64,000 bases of DNA from Bacteroidales bacterium (GCA_016788045.1 JAEUTG010000029.1:186001-250000), one strand, 5' to 3'. Positions 34,092-44,608 are shown, numbered from the stretch's first letter. Program-made: numbers and translations. The notes: generated by a model from the letters alone, not told the origin.

Positions 34092-37000
34092 ATGTCTATG
34101 AAACTCTACATACACTCAATGGCTGTCATTGCTGTATTTCTGACAGTTTTGTTTTCAGCTTCCCCGGTAGTCGTTTTCAGCCAGGATACCATAGTCTGGA
34201 AGCAGCCTTACAAAGAGGTTGCTGCTGACGGTACTTTCAGGCTGTGGCTTGACTGTGATCAATGTTACCAGCAGGAAGCGGACGGACTTCCGGTATTCCG
34301 GACTTCTGTTGCTTCAGGGCAGACTGTTGGATCCGCTGTTATTGCGTCAGCAAAATTCAGGCTTCTCGCAGCAGATGAACTGGCAGCTCTCGGTGTTGCA
34401 GTTGGTTCATTAGCACCCGGAATGCCGGAAGTCAGGTTTCAGGACTATACTTATAACGGAGAAATCCTCACCCGGTTTGAATTTGTTCCGCTCAGGATAA
34501 CGGCCGAAGGCAATGTTGAAAAGATTGTTTCCTATACCCTCGGCATTCACTTCAGTGATGGATCAGATGCGAAGAGTGTTGAAATTCAGGATGATGTTTC
34601 AACCTCCGTGTTGTCCACCGGTGACTGGTACAGAATTGCTGTGTCTTCAACCGGGGTTCATCAGCTCAGCTACAGCGATCTGGCCGCCATGGGTGTCCCG
34701 GTTGCGGGTCTGGCAACCGAAAAAATCAGAATTCATGGTTACGGTGGCGGAATGCTGCCTGAACGGGCAGGCTTGCCAAGGTATGATGACCTCCCTGAAA
34801 TTGCAGTGAAAGCAGAAGATGGTGGTGATGGCATTATGAATGAAGGAGATTACCTGCTTTTCTACGCGAGGGGGCCGGTAAAATGGAGTTACAATGCCAC
34901 CACCGGCCTATTTGAACATCAACCCCATCTGTATACCGATCAGACCTATTATTTTATTACTACCGGTGACCAGCCGGGTAAACGTATCCCGGAGTTTCCG
35001 CAGCCGCAATCAGATGCCACCGCCGTAATTACGGCCTATCATTGGTTTGATGCCTACCAGCCGAATGAGGTAAACCTGATCAAATCCGGGAAAGAGTGGT
35101 ATGGAGATGTGTTCGACCTGGTCACTGAAAGAACTTATAAATTTACTGATTTCACACCGGAAGCGTCGGCTCCGCTTACCATTAAACTCAGTGCAGTGGC
35201 CCGTTCACTGCAGACCAGTAGTTTCACCCTGAAGGCGGCCGGTGAGCAGTTTAATCTGTTTATTTCACCGATTACGACAGATTTCAATACCAATTATGCC
35301 CGCATAAGTACAGAAACCTTCAATGTGAATCAGCCCGATGTGAATACCGGATTCAGTCTTAAGTATAACAAATCGCTGAACTCATCCACGGGCTGGCTGA
35401 ATTATCTTGAGTTAAACGCCCTTTCAAGGCTGGAGTTCACCAATGGACAGAAGACATTCCGGAGGGCCGGACTGCAGGGTATTGTCGAATACCGTATCAG
35501 CAGCCCTGTAAATCAGGTGTTGATCTGGGATGTTACGGATCCGCTTAATCCCGGTAAACTGAATTACAGCGTTTCAGGAAATACGCTGATATTTAAAGCA
35601 TTGGCTGATACTCTCAGAGAGTATATCCTGAGTGATTTCAACTCCTATCTGAAGCCGGTTTTTGTTGAAAAGGTGAGCAACCAGAACCTTCACTCCCTTT
35701 CAAGCTATTCGATGGTGATTGTTTCCCATCCTGATTTTTATGAAGAAGCCACCCGACTGGCTACGTTTCATGCGCAGCACAACAACCTGAGTGTACTGGT
35801 TGTGACACCGCAGCAGATATACAATGAGTTCTCCAGCGGAAGTCAGGACATCAGTGCGATCAGGGATTTTATGAAAATGCTCTGGAAGCGCAACAGTGGT
35901 TCAACAGGTCTGCGTTTTCTGCTACTGTTCGGGGATGCCTCCTACGATCCCAAAAACAGGCTTGCTAAGAACACAGCCTTCATTCCATCGTATTATTCCC
36001 CTGAATCACTGCACCCGGTCACTTCATATGTGAGTGACGACTTTTTTGGCAGCCTCGACGATAATGAAGGCGGGCTTTCAAGTGACGTTCCGGACATCGG
36101 AATCGGAAGACTTCCTGTACAGACTGCGGATGAAGCAAAAATGGCGGTTGACAAGATCATTCATTACGCCACATCTACTGACAAGGTCAACGGTGACTGG
36201 CGCAACGTGATTACGTTCGTTGCCGATGACGGTGACAACGGCGACGGGAATGTGCACATGCAGCAGGCGGATATGCTTGCGGGGATGATTGATACCACCT
36301 ACCGGAGTTATAACCTCGACAAGATATACTTTGATGCTTATCCCCAGATTTCCACTCCTGGAGGCCAGCGTATCCCTGATGCCTCACTGGCCATTAACCA
36401 GCGGATGGACAAGGGGGCACTGATTGTAAATTATACCGGACACGGCGGTGAAGTAGGCTGGGCCCATGAGCGGGTGCTTGAAGTTGCCGATATCCGCAGC
36501 TGGACCAACTACAACCGTATGCCTGTGTTTATGACAGCCACTTGTGAATTCAGCCGTTTCGATGATCCTGGCCTTACCTCGGCAGGAGAACTCGTATTCC
36601 TCAACCCTGACGGAGGGGGAATCGCCTTGTTTACAACCTCCAGACCAACCTTCGGAACGCCCAATTTTACGTTATCGCAGAACTTCTATAACATAGCCTT
36701 CGATCGGGTTGGCGATGAAATGCCCTATCTTGGTGACATTATCCGGCTTTCAAAACTGGCCACCGGAGGTGACAACAACAGCAAGAAATTTGTGCTGCTG
36801 GGCGATCCGGCCATGAAAATGGCTTATCCACGCTACAATGTTGTCACAGAAAATGTGAATGGACGGGCAGCCACAGTTTCAGCCGACACCCTCAAAGCCC
36901 TGAGCGAAATCACCATCAGCGGGATCATTGCCGATGAATCAGGAAACCGGATGACAGGATTCAACGGAGAAATCACCCCCACCGTGTTCGACAAAGTGGT

Positions 37001-37910
37001 TCAGGTAACCACTTTTGCGACAGCCGGATCATCACCCTTTACTTTCGGTGTGAGAAGAAACATCATTTACAAAGGAAAAGTTAATGTCACCGATGGTGCT
37101 TTTTCCTTCACCTTTATCGTTCCCCGCGACATTGCCTACCAGTATGGTCAGGGCAAGATCAGCTACTATGCCACCGATGGGAATGAGGATGCTGCAGGCT
37201 ATTTTGAGGAGATCGTGGTGGGAGGCTTCAGCGACCGCGATCTCAACGACCTCAATGGCCCGGAGATTGCCCTGTTTATGAATGACAGAAAGTTTAAAGA
37301 CGGCGGCTTTACCGGGGAGAACCCGGTACTCATTGCCGATCTCAGGGATGTCAGTGGTATCAATACCATTGGCAGCGGCATCGGCCATGATATTGTGGCC
37401 ATTCTTGATGATGAAACCGGCAATCCTTACATCCTCAACGATTTTTACGAATCTGACCTGAACACTTACATGAGTGGTGTTGTCTCATTTCCGTTCCACG
37501 GTCTTGAACCAGGCCCGCATACCGTCCGCCTGAAAGTGTGGGATGTCAACAACAATTCCAGCGAGGTGAGTATCAGCTTTATCGTGGCATCCACCGATGG
37601 AATTAGCCTGGGTAATTTCGAAGCCTGGCCCAACCCGATGCGCGATCAGGTAACATTTGCCATCGAACACAACCAGGCCGGAAAAGAGATGAACCTTACC
37701 CTTGACATTTTTTCTCTCTCCGGAAGCAGGGTTGCTTCATTAAACGAAAGTATCTTTGCAGAAGGCTACCGGACCACAGGATTTGACTGGGATGGCAGAG
37801 GCAGCGACGGACGCCGGCTTGCAGATGGTTTCTACATCGGCCGCATCAGGCTGAAAACCAGCGACGGACTCGTTGCTGATAAATCTGTCAAAATAGTCAT
37901 TGCCCGTTAG
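34092..37910 (+). CDS. porU: Type IX secretion system sortase PorU, copy 1
   Basis: This 1272-residue protein is a C25 (gingipain-type) peptidase of the PorU kind, the sortase that cuts C-terminal domains off T9SS cargo at the cell surface and attaches cargo to A-LPS. It has a signal peptide ending near residue 30, a long N-terminal part, and the catalytic dyad His784 in NYTGHGGEVGW and Cys818 in TATCEFSRFDDP. The C-terminus is a FlgD/CTD-like domain (WPNPMRDQVTF, DWDGRGSDGRRLADGFYIGRI). I start at the ATG at 34092; an in-frame ATG lies 24 bases upstream and another 6 bases downstream. A second full copy follows after 30 bases. Confidence 0.92.
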   Translation: MSMKLYIHSMAVIAVFLTVLFSASPVVVFSQDTIVWKQPYKEVAADGTFRLWLDCDQCYQQEADGLPVFRTSVASGQTVGSAVIASAKFRLLAADELAALGVAVGSLAPGMPEVRFQDYTYNGEILTRFEFVPLRITAEGNVEKIVSYTLGIHFSDGSDAKSVEIQDDVSTSVLSTGDWYRIAVSSTGVHQLSYSDLAAMGVPVAGLATEKIRIHGYGGGMLPERAGLPRYDDLPEIAVKAEDGGDGIMNEGDYLLFYARGPVKWSYNATTGLFEHQPHLYTDQTYYFITTGDQPGKRIPEFPQPQSDATAVITAYHWFDAYQPNEVNLIKSGKEWYGDVFDLVTERTYKFTDFTPEASAPLTIKLSAVARSLQTSSFTLKAAGEQFNLFISPITTDFNTNYARISTETFNVNQPDVNTGFSLKYNKSLNSSTGWLNYLELNALSRLEFTNGQKTFRRAGLQGIVEYRISSPVNQVLIWDVTDPLNPGKLNYSVSGNTLIFKALADTLREYILSDFNSYLKPVFVEKVSNQNLHSLSSYSMVIVSHPDFYEEATRLATFHAQHNNLSVLVVTPQQIYNEFSSGSQDISAIRDFMKMLWKRNSGSTGLRFLLLFGDASYDPKNRLAKNTAFIPSYYSPESLHPVTSYVSDDFFGSLDDNEGGLSSDVPDIGIGRLPVQTADEAKMAVDKIIHYATSTDKVNGDWRNVITFVADDGDNGDGNVHMQQADMLAGMIDTTYRSYNLDKIYFDAYPQISTPGGQRIPDASLAINQRMDKGALIVNYTGHGGEVGWAHERVLEVADIRSWTNYNRMPVFMTATCEFSRFDDPGLTSAGELVFLNPDGGGIALFTTSRPTFGTPNFTLSQNFYNIAFDRVGDEMPYLGDIIRLSKLATGGDNNSKKFVLLGDPAMKMAYPRYNVVTENVNGRAATVSADTLKALSEITISGIIADESGNRMTGFNGEITPTVFDKVVQVTTFATAGSSPFTFGVRRNIIYKGKVNVTDGAFSFTFIVPRDIAYQYGQGKISYYATDGNEDAAGYFEEIVVGGFSDRDLNDLNGPEIALFMNDRKFKDGGFTGENPVLIADLRDVSGINTIGSGIGHDIVAILDDETGNPYILNDFYESDLNTYMSGVVSFPFHGLEPGPHTVRLKVWDVNNNSSEVSISFIVASTDGISLGNFEAWPNPMRDQVTFAIEHNQAGKEMNLTLDIFSLSGSRVASLNESIFAEGYRTTGFDWDGRGSDGRRLADGFYIGRIRLKTSDGLVADKSVKIVIAR

Positions 37911-37940
37911 TTATCTAATCATACCAAAACATAAATTACC

Positions 37941-40900
37941 ATGAAGTTTAGAATATTGTTGCTGACAGTTATCGCATTTATCAGTGCAGATCTCACGCAT
38001 GCTCAGCTGAATCAGCGCTTTTCGCTGCAGTGGGAAGCTCCCGCTATGCTGACCATGGGATATGATACCTCCGTAAAATCTCTTTATTTTAAAGATGCAA
38101 AATATCCCGGACTCCCGGAATCGGTATTGCCGGTTTTCAGCAAACGCATTGCTTTGCCGGATGGTGTTACTTCGGTAAGGGTAACCATGACTGATGCAGC
38201 ATATACAGGGCTTAATCCTGAAGAAATTAAACTGCTTGCAACGGGTACACTGCCTGATGAGCCTCAGCCGGAAGCCACCCTGATGTTTGAAAAGCGCAAA
38301 CCATTCGTACTGATCAGCCTTACACCTTTCCGGCGCAGCGGCCCGGATGGATTGCCGTCGAAACTGATATCCTTTTCGGTGAGGATAGATTATGAGAAAG
38401 CGGAACCAGCCCTGAAGGAAGCACGCACTTATGCATCAAATTCTGTGTTGGCCTCGGGCGACTGGTATAAAATAACCATTCAGGAGAACGGAATCTATAA
38501 GCTGACCTATAATGACATGAAAAGCCTTGGCATGAATATGTCAGGAATCAATCCTGCAAATATCCGGCTTTTTGGTAATGGAGGGCTGTTGCTGAATGAA
38601 GCAGCCGGAACCGATAGAATTGATGATCTGGCTGAAAACGCCATTCAGGTGGTTACAGCAACACCAGGGGTTTTTGCCCAGGGTGACTATATTTTGTTTT
38701 ATGGCCAGGGGACCCGGACCTGGAACATGAATCCGTTTAACGGAAGGATGGAGCATGTGTCGCATTTCTACGATGATAAAGCCTGCTATTTCATCACCAT
38801 CGGACAGGAACCGGGTAAACGGATCGGAGAGGACCAGGTACCCGCAGGTGAACCGACTTATTATTCGGTTTCCTACACGGCATATACAGTCCATGAAAAG
38901 GATAACCTGAACCTTATTAAAAGTGGAAGAAAATGGTTCGGTGAAAAACTGGATTATTACAACAGAACGGCAGATCTGGGGAGCTACCAGTTTCCGGACA
39001 TGATCATGAATGAGCCGGTTGTCGTCAGGTACGGCTTTGCCGGAAGGGCCAGTGAACAACTTTCCTATAACATCCTGATTAACGATGAGGTCGTAGCAAC
39101 CAACACCATGGCCAAGATCACCGGGTCGAACGACTATGCCAGGGAACTGACAACTTCGGCAACCTACACCTCAGCGTCTGACATTCTGAAGGTTCAGGTG
39201 AAGTTTAATCCACCCAACAATACAGCCCTCGGGTGGCTTGACTTCGTAGCCCTGAATGTGAGAAACAATCTTAAATTCAATGGGGGGCAGCTTTCATTCC
39301 GTGACCCGCGTTCTGTGGGTATTGATCAGGTTACCTCGTTTACCATGGATTACGCGCAGGACAATCTTCAGCTCTGGGATGTTACTGACTTCACCAATGT
39401 GAAATCGGTACCGGTTAACCGGATCGGGAATCAATACACTTTTAAAAGGGCAACTTCGAAACTTGTTGAGATGGTCGCTTTTGACGGTACCTTTTATATG
39501 ACCCCTGCCCTCGGTGAAAAGGTGGTCAACCAGAATCTGCATGCTACCGGAAATTATGACATGATCATCATTACGCACCCCGACTTTGCTGCCCAGGCAC
39601 AGCGGCTGGCCATGCTGCACAACGATAAGGGCGACATCACGGCAACGGTCATCTCTTTGCCGGAGATTTACAATGAGTTTTCATCAGGGGTTCAGGATAT
39701 TACCGCCATCCGTGATTTCATGAAAATGCTTTACGACCGTGGAGCTGAGAGCAACCAGCCAGGCTATCTTCTCCTGTTTGGGAATGCTTCATACGATGTT
39801 AAGGACCGTGTGGCCGGAAACCGGTGCTTTATTCCTACTTTCCAGAGCACCAATTCAGTACGTCCTGTTTCTTCTTTCCTTACCGACGATTATTATGGGT
39901 TGCTTGACGAAGGGGAAGGTGCCAATGAGTCAACCGGACTGGTCGATGTGATCAGCGGCCGTTTGCCTGTCCGTACAACCGAACAGGCTGATATTGTGGT
40001 TGACCGGATTGAACATTATCTGAAGAATGGCTCAGAAACCCACGGAGACTGGAGAAATACCCTGATTTTTATTGCCGATGACCAGAACAAAAACACCCAC
40101 CTCGACCAATCAGAGAACCTTGCGGAAATTCTGAAAACAGAGCATCTGGTGTATAACCTGGAGAAAATCTACTTCGATGCATTCAGGCAGGTTTCTACCC
40201 CCGGTGGCAGCCGTTATCCGGATGTTAACCGTGAAATTGTTACCAGGGTGGAGAAAGGTGCCCTGCTTACCAACTATGTGGGACATGGCGGCGAAGTTGG
40301 TTGGGCCGATGAAAGGGTTCTCGAAATTGCCGATATCCTGAGCTGGTCCAATTACAACCAGATGGGAATTTTCTTCACAGCAACCTGCGAATTTTCGCGC
40401 TTTGATGATCCCTCGCTGACTTCTGCCGGAGAACTGGTATTTCTGAATCCCAACGGGGGCGCCATGTCGATGATCACCACCACCCGTCTTGCATTTTCTT
40501 CGTATAACGAAGCACTCAACCTCAGCTTTATTGATACCGCTTTCAATTCAACCGCCGGGGTGTTCCCTACCCTGGGTGAGATCCTCAGATTTACGAAAAA
40601 CGACAATCAGTTGTCGGGAAACAACCGCCACATGACCCTGTTCGGTGATCCGGCCCTGAGACTTCCCTACGCAAGACACGAAGTGGTGACAACTTCTGTT
40701 TCGGCCGATACCTTATTTGCCAACAGCATCGCCACCGTTGAAGGTGAGGTGCAGGATTACAGCGGACAGCTGCTCACCGGTTTCAACGGAATTCTGAGTG
40801 TTAAGGTATTCGACAAGCCTTCAAAAGTACGGACCCTCGGGCAGGATAACGATAGTTATATTGTGGATTTCACGGTGCAGAAAAGCATTCTTTACCAGGG

Positions 40901-41738
40901 CAAGGTTTCGGTCAATGGGGGAAAGTTCACCTTTACCTTCCCGGTTCCGCGCGATATTGATTATAGCTTCGGAAAAGGAAAGATCAGTTATTATGCGTCT
41001 GATGGAACAACAGATGCCCATGGATGTTACAATGAGCTCGTTATCGGCGGGGCTGTCAATCAGCCTGATCAGGATGTGACGGGCCCTGAAATAAGCCTCT
41101 TTGTAAACGATGTCAATTTTAAAGACGGAGATTATACCAACGAAAACCCCAAACTGATCGCACTTCTGCATGACGAAAGCGGAATCAATACCGCAGGTAA
41201 CGGAATCGGGCATGATATAGTGGCAACCATCGACGGCGACAGCTACAATTCGGTATTGCTGAATGACTACTACGTTTCGGATCTCGACAGTTACAAAAGC
41301 GGTACTGTCAGGTATCAATACTTCAACCTGGCCGACGGAGAGCATACACTTACCCTCAAAGCCTGGGATGTTTACAACAACTCTTCCACAGCAACCATTG
41401 TGTTTAATGTAAAAAGAAACATTATCCTGTCGGTAAACGAGGTGATTGCCTATCCAAACCCTTCAGCCGGAAATGTCTGGTTCCGGTTTGGCCATAATCA
41501 GTTTGACGGTGTTTTTACAGCCAGTCTTGAAGTGTACTCTCTTGATGGCCGGTTAATCAGAACCATTGGTCCTGAGACCGTGGCTTCCGAAGGTTATGTT
41601 GCCGGTAACATTGCCTGGGATGGCTGTGTGGCGGGAGGTCAGCCAGCCAGGGGCGGGCTTTATCTGTGCCGTTTGAAAGTTACCGACCGAAACGGTAATA
41701 CCACCAACAATACAGTTAAAGTTGTGCTGGCAAGGTAA
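37941..41738 (+). CDS. porU: Type IX secretion system sortase PorU, copy 2
   Basis: This 1265-residue paralogue of the preceding gene keeps the same domain order: signal peptide (cleavage near HAQLNQ), long N-terminal region, C25 domain with His782 in NYVGHGGEVGW and Cys816 in TATCEFSRFDDP, and a C-terminal FlgD/CTD-like domain (AYPNPSAGNVWFRF). The two proteins align almost end to end with clear divergence, so this is an old tandem duplication in which both copies keep the catalytic pair. Sequence begins 30 bases after copy 1, so both are probably cotranscribed. Which copy does A-LPS attachment, or whether they divide cargo, cannot be read from the sequence. Confidence 0.92.
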   Translation: MKFRILLLTVIAFISADLTHAQLNQRFSLQWEAPAMLTMGYDTSVKSLYFKDAKYPGLPESVLPVFSKRIALPDGVTSVRVTMTDAAYTGLNPEEIKLLATGTLPDEPQPEATLMFEKRKPFVLISLTPFRRSGPDGLPSKLISFSVRIDYEKAEPALKEARTYASNSVLASGDWYKITIQENGIYKLTYNDMKSLGMNMSGINPANIRLFGNGGLLLNEAAGTDRIDDLAENAIQVVTATPGVFAQGDYILFYGQGTRTWNMNPFNGRMEHVSHFYDDKACYFITIGQEPGKRIGEDQVPAGEPTYYSVSYTAYTVHEKDNLNLIKSGRKWFGEKLDYYNRTADLGSYQFPDMIMNEPVVVRYGFAGRASEQLSYNILINDEVVATNTMAKITGSNDYARELTTSATYTSASDILKVQVKFNPPNNTALGWLDFVALNVRNNLKFNGGQLSFRDPRSVGIDQVTSFTMDYAQDNLQLWDVTDFTNVKSVPVNRIGNQYTFKRATSKLVEMVAFDGTFYMTPALGEKVVNQNLHATGNYDMIIITHPDFAAQAQRLAMLHNDKGDITATVISLPEIYNEFSSGVQDITAIRDFMKMLYDRGAESNQPGYLLLFGNASYDVKDRVAGNRCFIPTFQSTNSVRPVSSFLTDDYYGLLDEGEGANESTGLVDVISGRLPVRTTEQADIVVDRIEHYLKNGSETHGDWRNTLIFIADDQNKNTHLDQSENLAEILKTEHLVYNLEKIYFDAFRQVSTPGGSRYPDVNREIVTRVEKGALLTNYVGHGGEVGWADERVLEIADILSWSNYNQMGIFFTATCEFSRFDDPSLTSAGELVFLNPNGGAMSMITTTRLAFSSYNEALNLSFIDTAFNSTAGVFPTLGEILRFTKNDNQLSGNNRHMTLFGDPALRLPYARHEVVTTSVSADTLFANSIATVEGEVQDYSGQLLTGFNGILSVKVFDKPSKVRTLGQDNDSYIVDFTVQKSILYQGKVSVNGGKFTFTFPVPRDIDYSFGKGKISYYASDGTTDAHGCYNELVIGGAVNQPDQDVTGPEISLFVNDVNFKDGDYTNENPKLIALLHDESGINTAGNGIGHDIVATIDGDSYNSVLLNDYYVSDLDSYKSGTVRYQYFNLADGEHTLTLKAWDVYNNSSTATIVFNVKRNIILSVNEVIAYPNPSAGNVWFRFGHNQFDGVFTASLEVYSLDGRLIRTIGPETVASEGYVAGNIAWDGCVAGGQPARGGLYLCRLKVTDRNGNTTNNTVKVVLAR

Positions 41739-41819
41739 CATTCCGGCAGCAGGGCCTTGCCCGGGCTTGCAGGGGATTAGGCGTCTTTGCAGGTATAGTT
41801 TTATCAGAGATAACTGCGT

Positions 41820-42716
41820 ATGATCTGGTGTCTGGGTGAAAGCTTATATGATATCGTTTTTCAGGGTGGGCAGCCTGTTTGGGCTGTACCGGGCGGGAGT
41901 ATGCTCAATGCTGCCGTTTCGGCCGCCCGTTACGGAGAGCCGGTTACGCTCATCACAGAGCTGGGGAACGATGAAACCGGAAAACTGATTTCGGATTTTC
42001 TTCAGAAGAACGGAATAGATACTTCACGGATTCATTATTATACCGGAAACACAACCCTTGCCCTCGCTTTTCTCAATGAAAAAGGTGATGCGCAATATGA
42101 ATTTTATGCTCACCTGCCCGAAGAAGCACCGGATTTCACTCTGCCTGATTTCAAACCCGGGGACATACTGCTGTTTGGCTCCTTTTATGCAGTAAACAAG
42201 CGAAACCGGAGAAACACCGACACACTGCTTCACCATGCCAGACAATCCGGTGTGTTTATTTACTATGATCCGAATGTCAGAAAGTCGCACCTGCCAGAAC
42301 TTGAAACAACACTGACGTTTTATAAAAGCAATATTTCGAAATCCGATCTGGTGCGTGGCTCGGACGAAGACTTCAGCTATCTCGCCGGGGCTGAGAGCGG
42401 AGAAGCTGCCTTCAGGTTTGTTAAAGCCTGCGGATGCAACCAGCTGATTTATACGCGTAACAGTGCAGGGACTGACCTTTTTACCACTGGCTTTTCAAAG
42501 CACTTTGAAGCCCGGGAACTGAATATAGTCAGCACCATCGGAGCCGGTGACAGCTTTAACGCAGGGTTTGTTTCTGCTATTCACCAGCTGGGTAAAAATG
42601 AATTGGATGAAAATTTCTGGGACGTTGCTATCGGAAGGGCTGTTATCTTTGCATCAGAAGTTTGCTGTAGTCGCGAGAATTTTATCAGCAAACCGGCTAA
42701 CAATCAACAGGCTTGA
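41820..42716 (+). CDS. PfkB-family carbohydrate kinase (fructokinase-like)
   Basis: This 298-residue ribokinase-type kinase phosphorylates a sugar with ATP. It opens with CLGESLYDIVFQGGQPVWAVPGGSMLN, whose GGSMLNAAVSAARYG is the PfkB signature 1, and ends with STIGAGDSFNAGFVSAI, signature 2 with the catalytic Asp. Spacing and length fit fructokinase. Its stop overlaps the start of the acyltransferase gene by one base (TGATG), giving translational coupling of two otherwise unrelated functions. The sugar specificity is inferred only from overall family resemblance. Confidence 0.87.
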   Translation: MIWCLGESLYDIVFQGGQPVWAVPGGSMLNAAVSAARYGEPVTLITELGNDETGKLISDFLQKNGIDTSRIHYYTGNTTLALAFLNEKGDAQYEFYAHLPEEAPDFTLPDFKPGDILLFGSFYAVNKRNRRNTDTLLHHARQSGVFIYYDPNVRKSHLPELETTLTFYKSNISKSDLVRGSDEDFSYLAGAESGEAAFRFVKACGCNQLIYTRNSAGTDLFTTGFSKHFEARELNIVSTIGAGDSFNAGFVSAIHQLGKNELDENFWDVAIGRAVIFASEVCCSRENFISKPANNQQA

Positions 42717-43273
42717 TGATGAAGAGATTTTTTGCTTCTGCTTTGCTGAAAATGCTGGGATGGAAAATAACCGGTGAAATACCGCCGGAGATCAGAAAGT
42801 GTGTCGTTATGATGGCACCTCATACCTCAAACATCGATTTCTTTTATGGCTGGCTTGGTTACAGGTCGAAAGGTTACTTCTCCTATTTTATCATCAAAAA
42901 GGAGGCATTCAACCGCTTCACAGGGCCGGTTCTGAAAGCAATGGGCGGTATTCCGATCGACCGAAGCCGGAGCAGCAATCTGGTGCATCAGCTCACGGAA
43001 GAATTTCACCGCCGCGATGAGTTTATCCTGAACATTACCCCCGAAGGTACCCGAAAGCTTAACCGTCACTGGAAGAAGGGGTACTATTTTATTGCAAGCA
43101 ATGCCGGGGTGCCCGTTATTCTGGGCTTTCTGGATTATAAAAACAAGGTTGGGGGATTCGGACCCATGTTTTATCCTTCCGGTGACTATAAAGCTGATTA
43201 TGAGCTGATCAGGGATTTTTATAAAGACAAAACCGCCCGGCATCCGGAGTTCTTCGGGTTGTCAGAAGACTAG
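42716..43273 (+). CDS. PlsC-like 1-acyl-glycerol-3-phosphate acyltransferase family protein
   Basis: This 185-residue protein has the acyltransferase signature HTSNIDFF (HxxxxD, residues 36-41) and the later motifs GGIPIDRS and ITPEGTRK, the substrate-binding block of PlsC. It is shorter than classical PlsC and lacks an N-terminal membrane anchor, as do many Bacteroidota members (some act on ornithine lipids or lysophospholipids). The ATG at 42716 overlaps the kinase stop by one base. After its end lies a heptamer repeat inside an inverted repeat. Confidence 0.85.
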   Translation: MMKRFFASALLKMLGWKITGEIPPEIRKCVVMMAPHTSNIDFFYGWLGYRSKGYFSYFIIKKEAFNRFTGPVLKAMGGIPIDRSRSSNLVHQLTEEFHRRDEFILNITPEGTRKLNRHWKKGYYFIASNAGVPVILGFLDYKNKVGGFGPMFYPSGDYKADYELIRDFYKDKTARHPEFFGLSED

Positions 43274-43380
43274 TGTCAAGTAAAAAGTAAAAAGTAAAAA
43301 GTAAAAAGTAGCGAACCTATTTAAGCGTTAAACCTTTCATTTAATTCTATGCGTCACTTTATGCTTGACATAACACTAGT
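43269..43380. repeat. Inverted repeat enclosing an AGTAAAA heptamer array
   Basis: ACTAGTGTCAAG at 43269-43280 is matched in inverted form by CTTGACA-TAA-CACTAGT at 43364-43380 (a 3-base insertion in the right arm). Inside, the unit AGTAAAA is repeated four times plus AGTA (43279-43310). It lies between converging genes and has no coding capacity. Confidence 0.6.
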
Positions 43381-43393
43381 TTCACAATGGATC

Positions 43394-44608
43394 TCAGCCG
43401 GTCTTCATTCCGGATTTTTTCCTGAGAATGATCGTCAGGTATAGGGCAGATATCAAAGCACCAGTACCGGCGATAATAAACATAGTTTTAGCTCCGAAAG
43501 CAAACCACACCAGTCCGGCCAGGGAACTTGAAATCAGGGTAACAATACTGGCCAGTGCATTGTATAACCCCAGCCCGGTGGCGGTTTCTTCCCTGCGGCA
43601 GTGGTTGGTAATGAGGGCCTTTGAAACGCCGTCGGTAGCGGCAGCATAGAGCCCGTACAAAGCAAACAAGACAATAAAATGAACGGAAACGGATGCCATT
43701 CCCATCCCGGTATAAACCACCGCGAAAACCAGTATGCCGGCTATCAGCGTTTTGTGCAGCCCCGCTTTATCGGCAATCACACCCATCGGGAAGGCTGTAA
43801 GGGCAAAAACCAGGTTGTAGAAAATGTAATAACCGATCATCCGGACATCATCCAACCCGCTTTCTTTGAGCCCGAGCAGCAGGAAAGCATCAGAGCTGTT
43901 GAAGAGGGCGAAGAATAACAGTCCGGCAATCAATAGTTTATAATCCTTCGAAGCCTTTGGAAAATACTTCAGGAACCCCAGAAAACCCGTTCTGGATTTT
44001 GCAGGCCGGTCAGGTCTTTGCTTGTCTTTCAGAAAAAAAGTTAGCAGCACCGAACCTACACCGGGAATTATGGCCAGCAGAAACAAGGTTTTGTAATCTT
44101 CCGGGTTAACCCACAGGTACAAAAGGGCAATAGACGGGCCTATGGCTGCGCCAAGGGTGTCGAAAGCCCTGTGAAAACCAAAGACTTTCCCCTTGTTTTC
44201 CGGAGAGGTCTCATCGCTCAGCAATGCATCACGGGCGCTCGATCGTATGCCTTTTCCCAGTCTGTCAGCTGTGCGGACGGCAAAAATCCACCACACCCAG
44301 GTAAAGGCAACCAGCAGGGGTTTTGCCAATGCACTCAGTAAATATCCGAACCGGATAAACGGAACCCTTCTGCCGGTCTGATCTGACAGATTGCCAAAAT
44401 AGCCTTTGCTGATGCCTGCCGTTGCTTCAGCCAATCCTTCCAGCAGGCCAATGAGAACTACGGAGAAACCTACAGAGCTCAGAAATACCGGCATTACCGG
44501 ATAAAGAAGTTCACTGCCGATGTCATTGAAAAAGCTTACCAGCGACACCAGCAGTATTGGCCTGGTAATGATGTTTCTGTATGAACGGATTCTTGCTTTT
44601 AACCCCAT
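43394..44608 (-). CDS. MFS transporter, drug/metabolite efflux-like
   Basis: This 404-residue protein has twelve hydrophobic segments and the MFS loop 2-3 motif GYFGNLSDQTGRR plus DRLGKGIRSSARDALL, typical of a family of uncharacterised MFS exporters found in bacteria and archaea. I start at the ATG at 44608 (MGLKARIRSY), 14 codons inside the longest frame, because the preceding residues look non-coding and the helix pattern begins shortly after. Its substrate is unknown. It is transcribed alone, converging with the PlsC-like gene. Confidence 0.87.
   Translation of the reverse strand: MGLKARIRSYRNIITRPILLVSLVSFFNDIGSELLYPVMPVFLSSVGFSVVLIGLLEGLAEATAGISKGYFGNLSDQTGRRVPFIRFGYLLSALAKPLLVAFTWVWWIFAVRTADRLGKGIRSSARDALLSDETSPENKGKVFGFHRAFDTLGAAIGPSIALLYLWVNPEDYKTLFLLAIIPGVGSVLLTFFLKDKQRPDRPAKSRTGFLGFLKYFPKASKDYKLLIAGLLFFALFNSSDAFLLLGLKESGLDDVRMIGYYIFYNLVFALTAFPMGVIADKAGLHKTLIAGILVFAVVYTGMGMASVSVHFIVLFALYGLYAAATDGVSKALITNHCRREETATGLGLYNALASIVTLISSSLAGLVWFAFGAKTMFIIAGTGALISALYLTIILRKKSGMKTG

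Noticed and set aside
38541..39059. 172-codon minus-strand frame
   Set aside because: Antisense to PorU copy 2 and without protein features.
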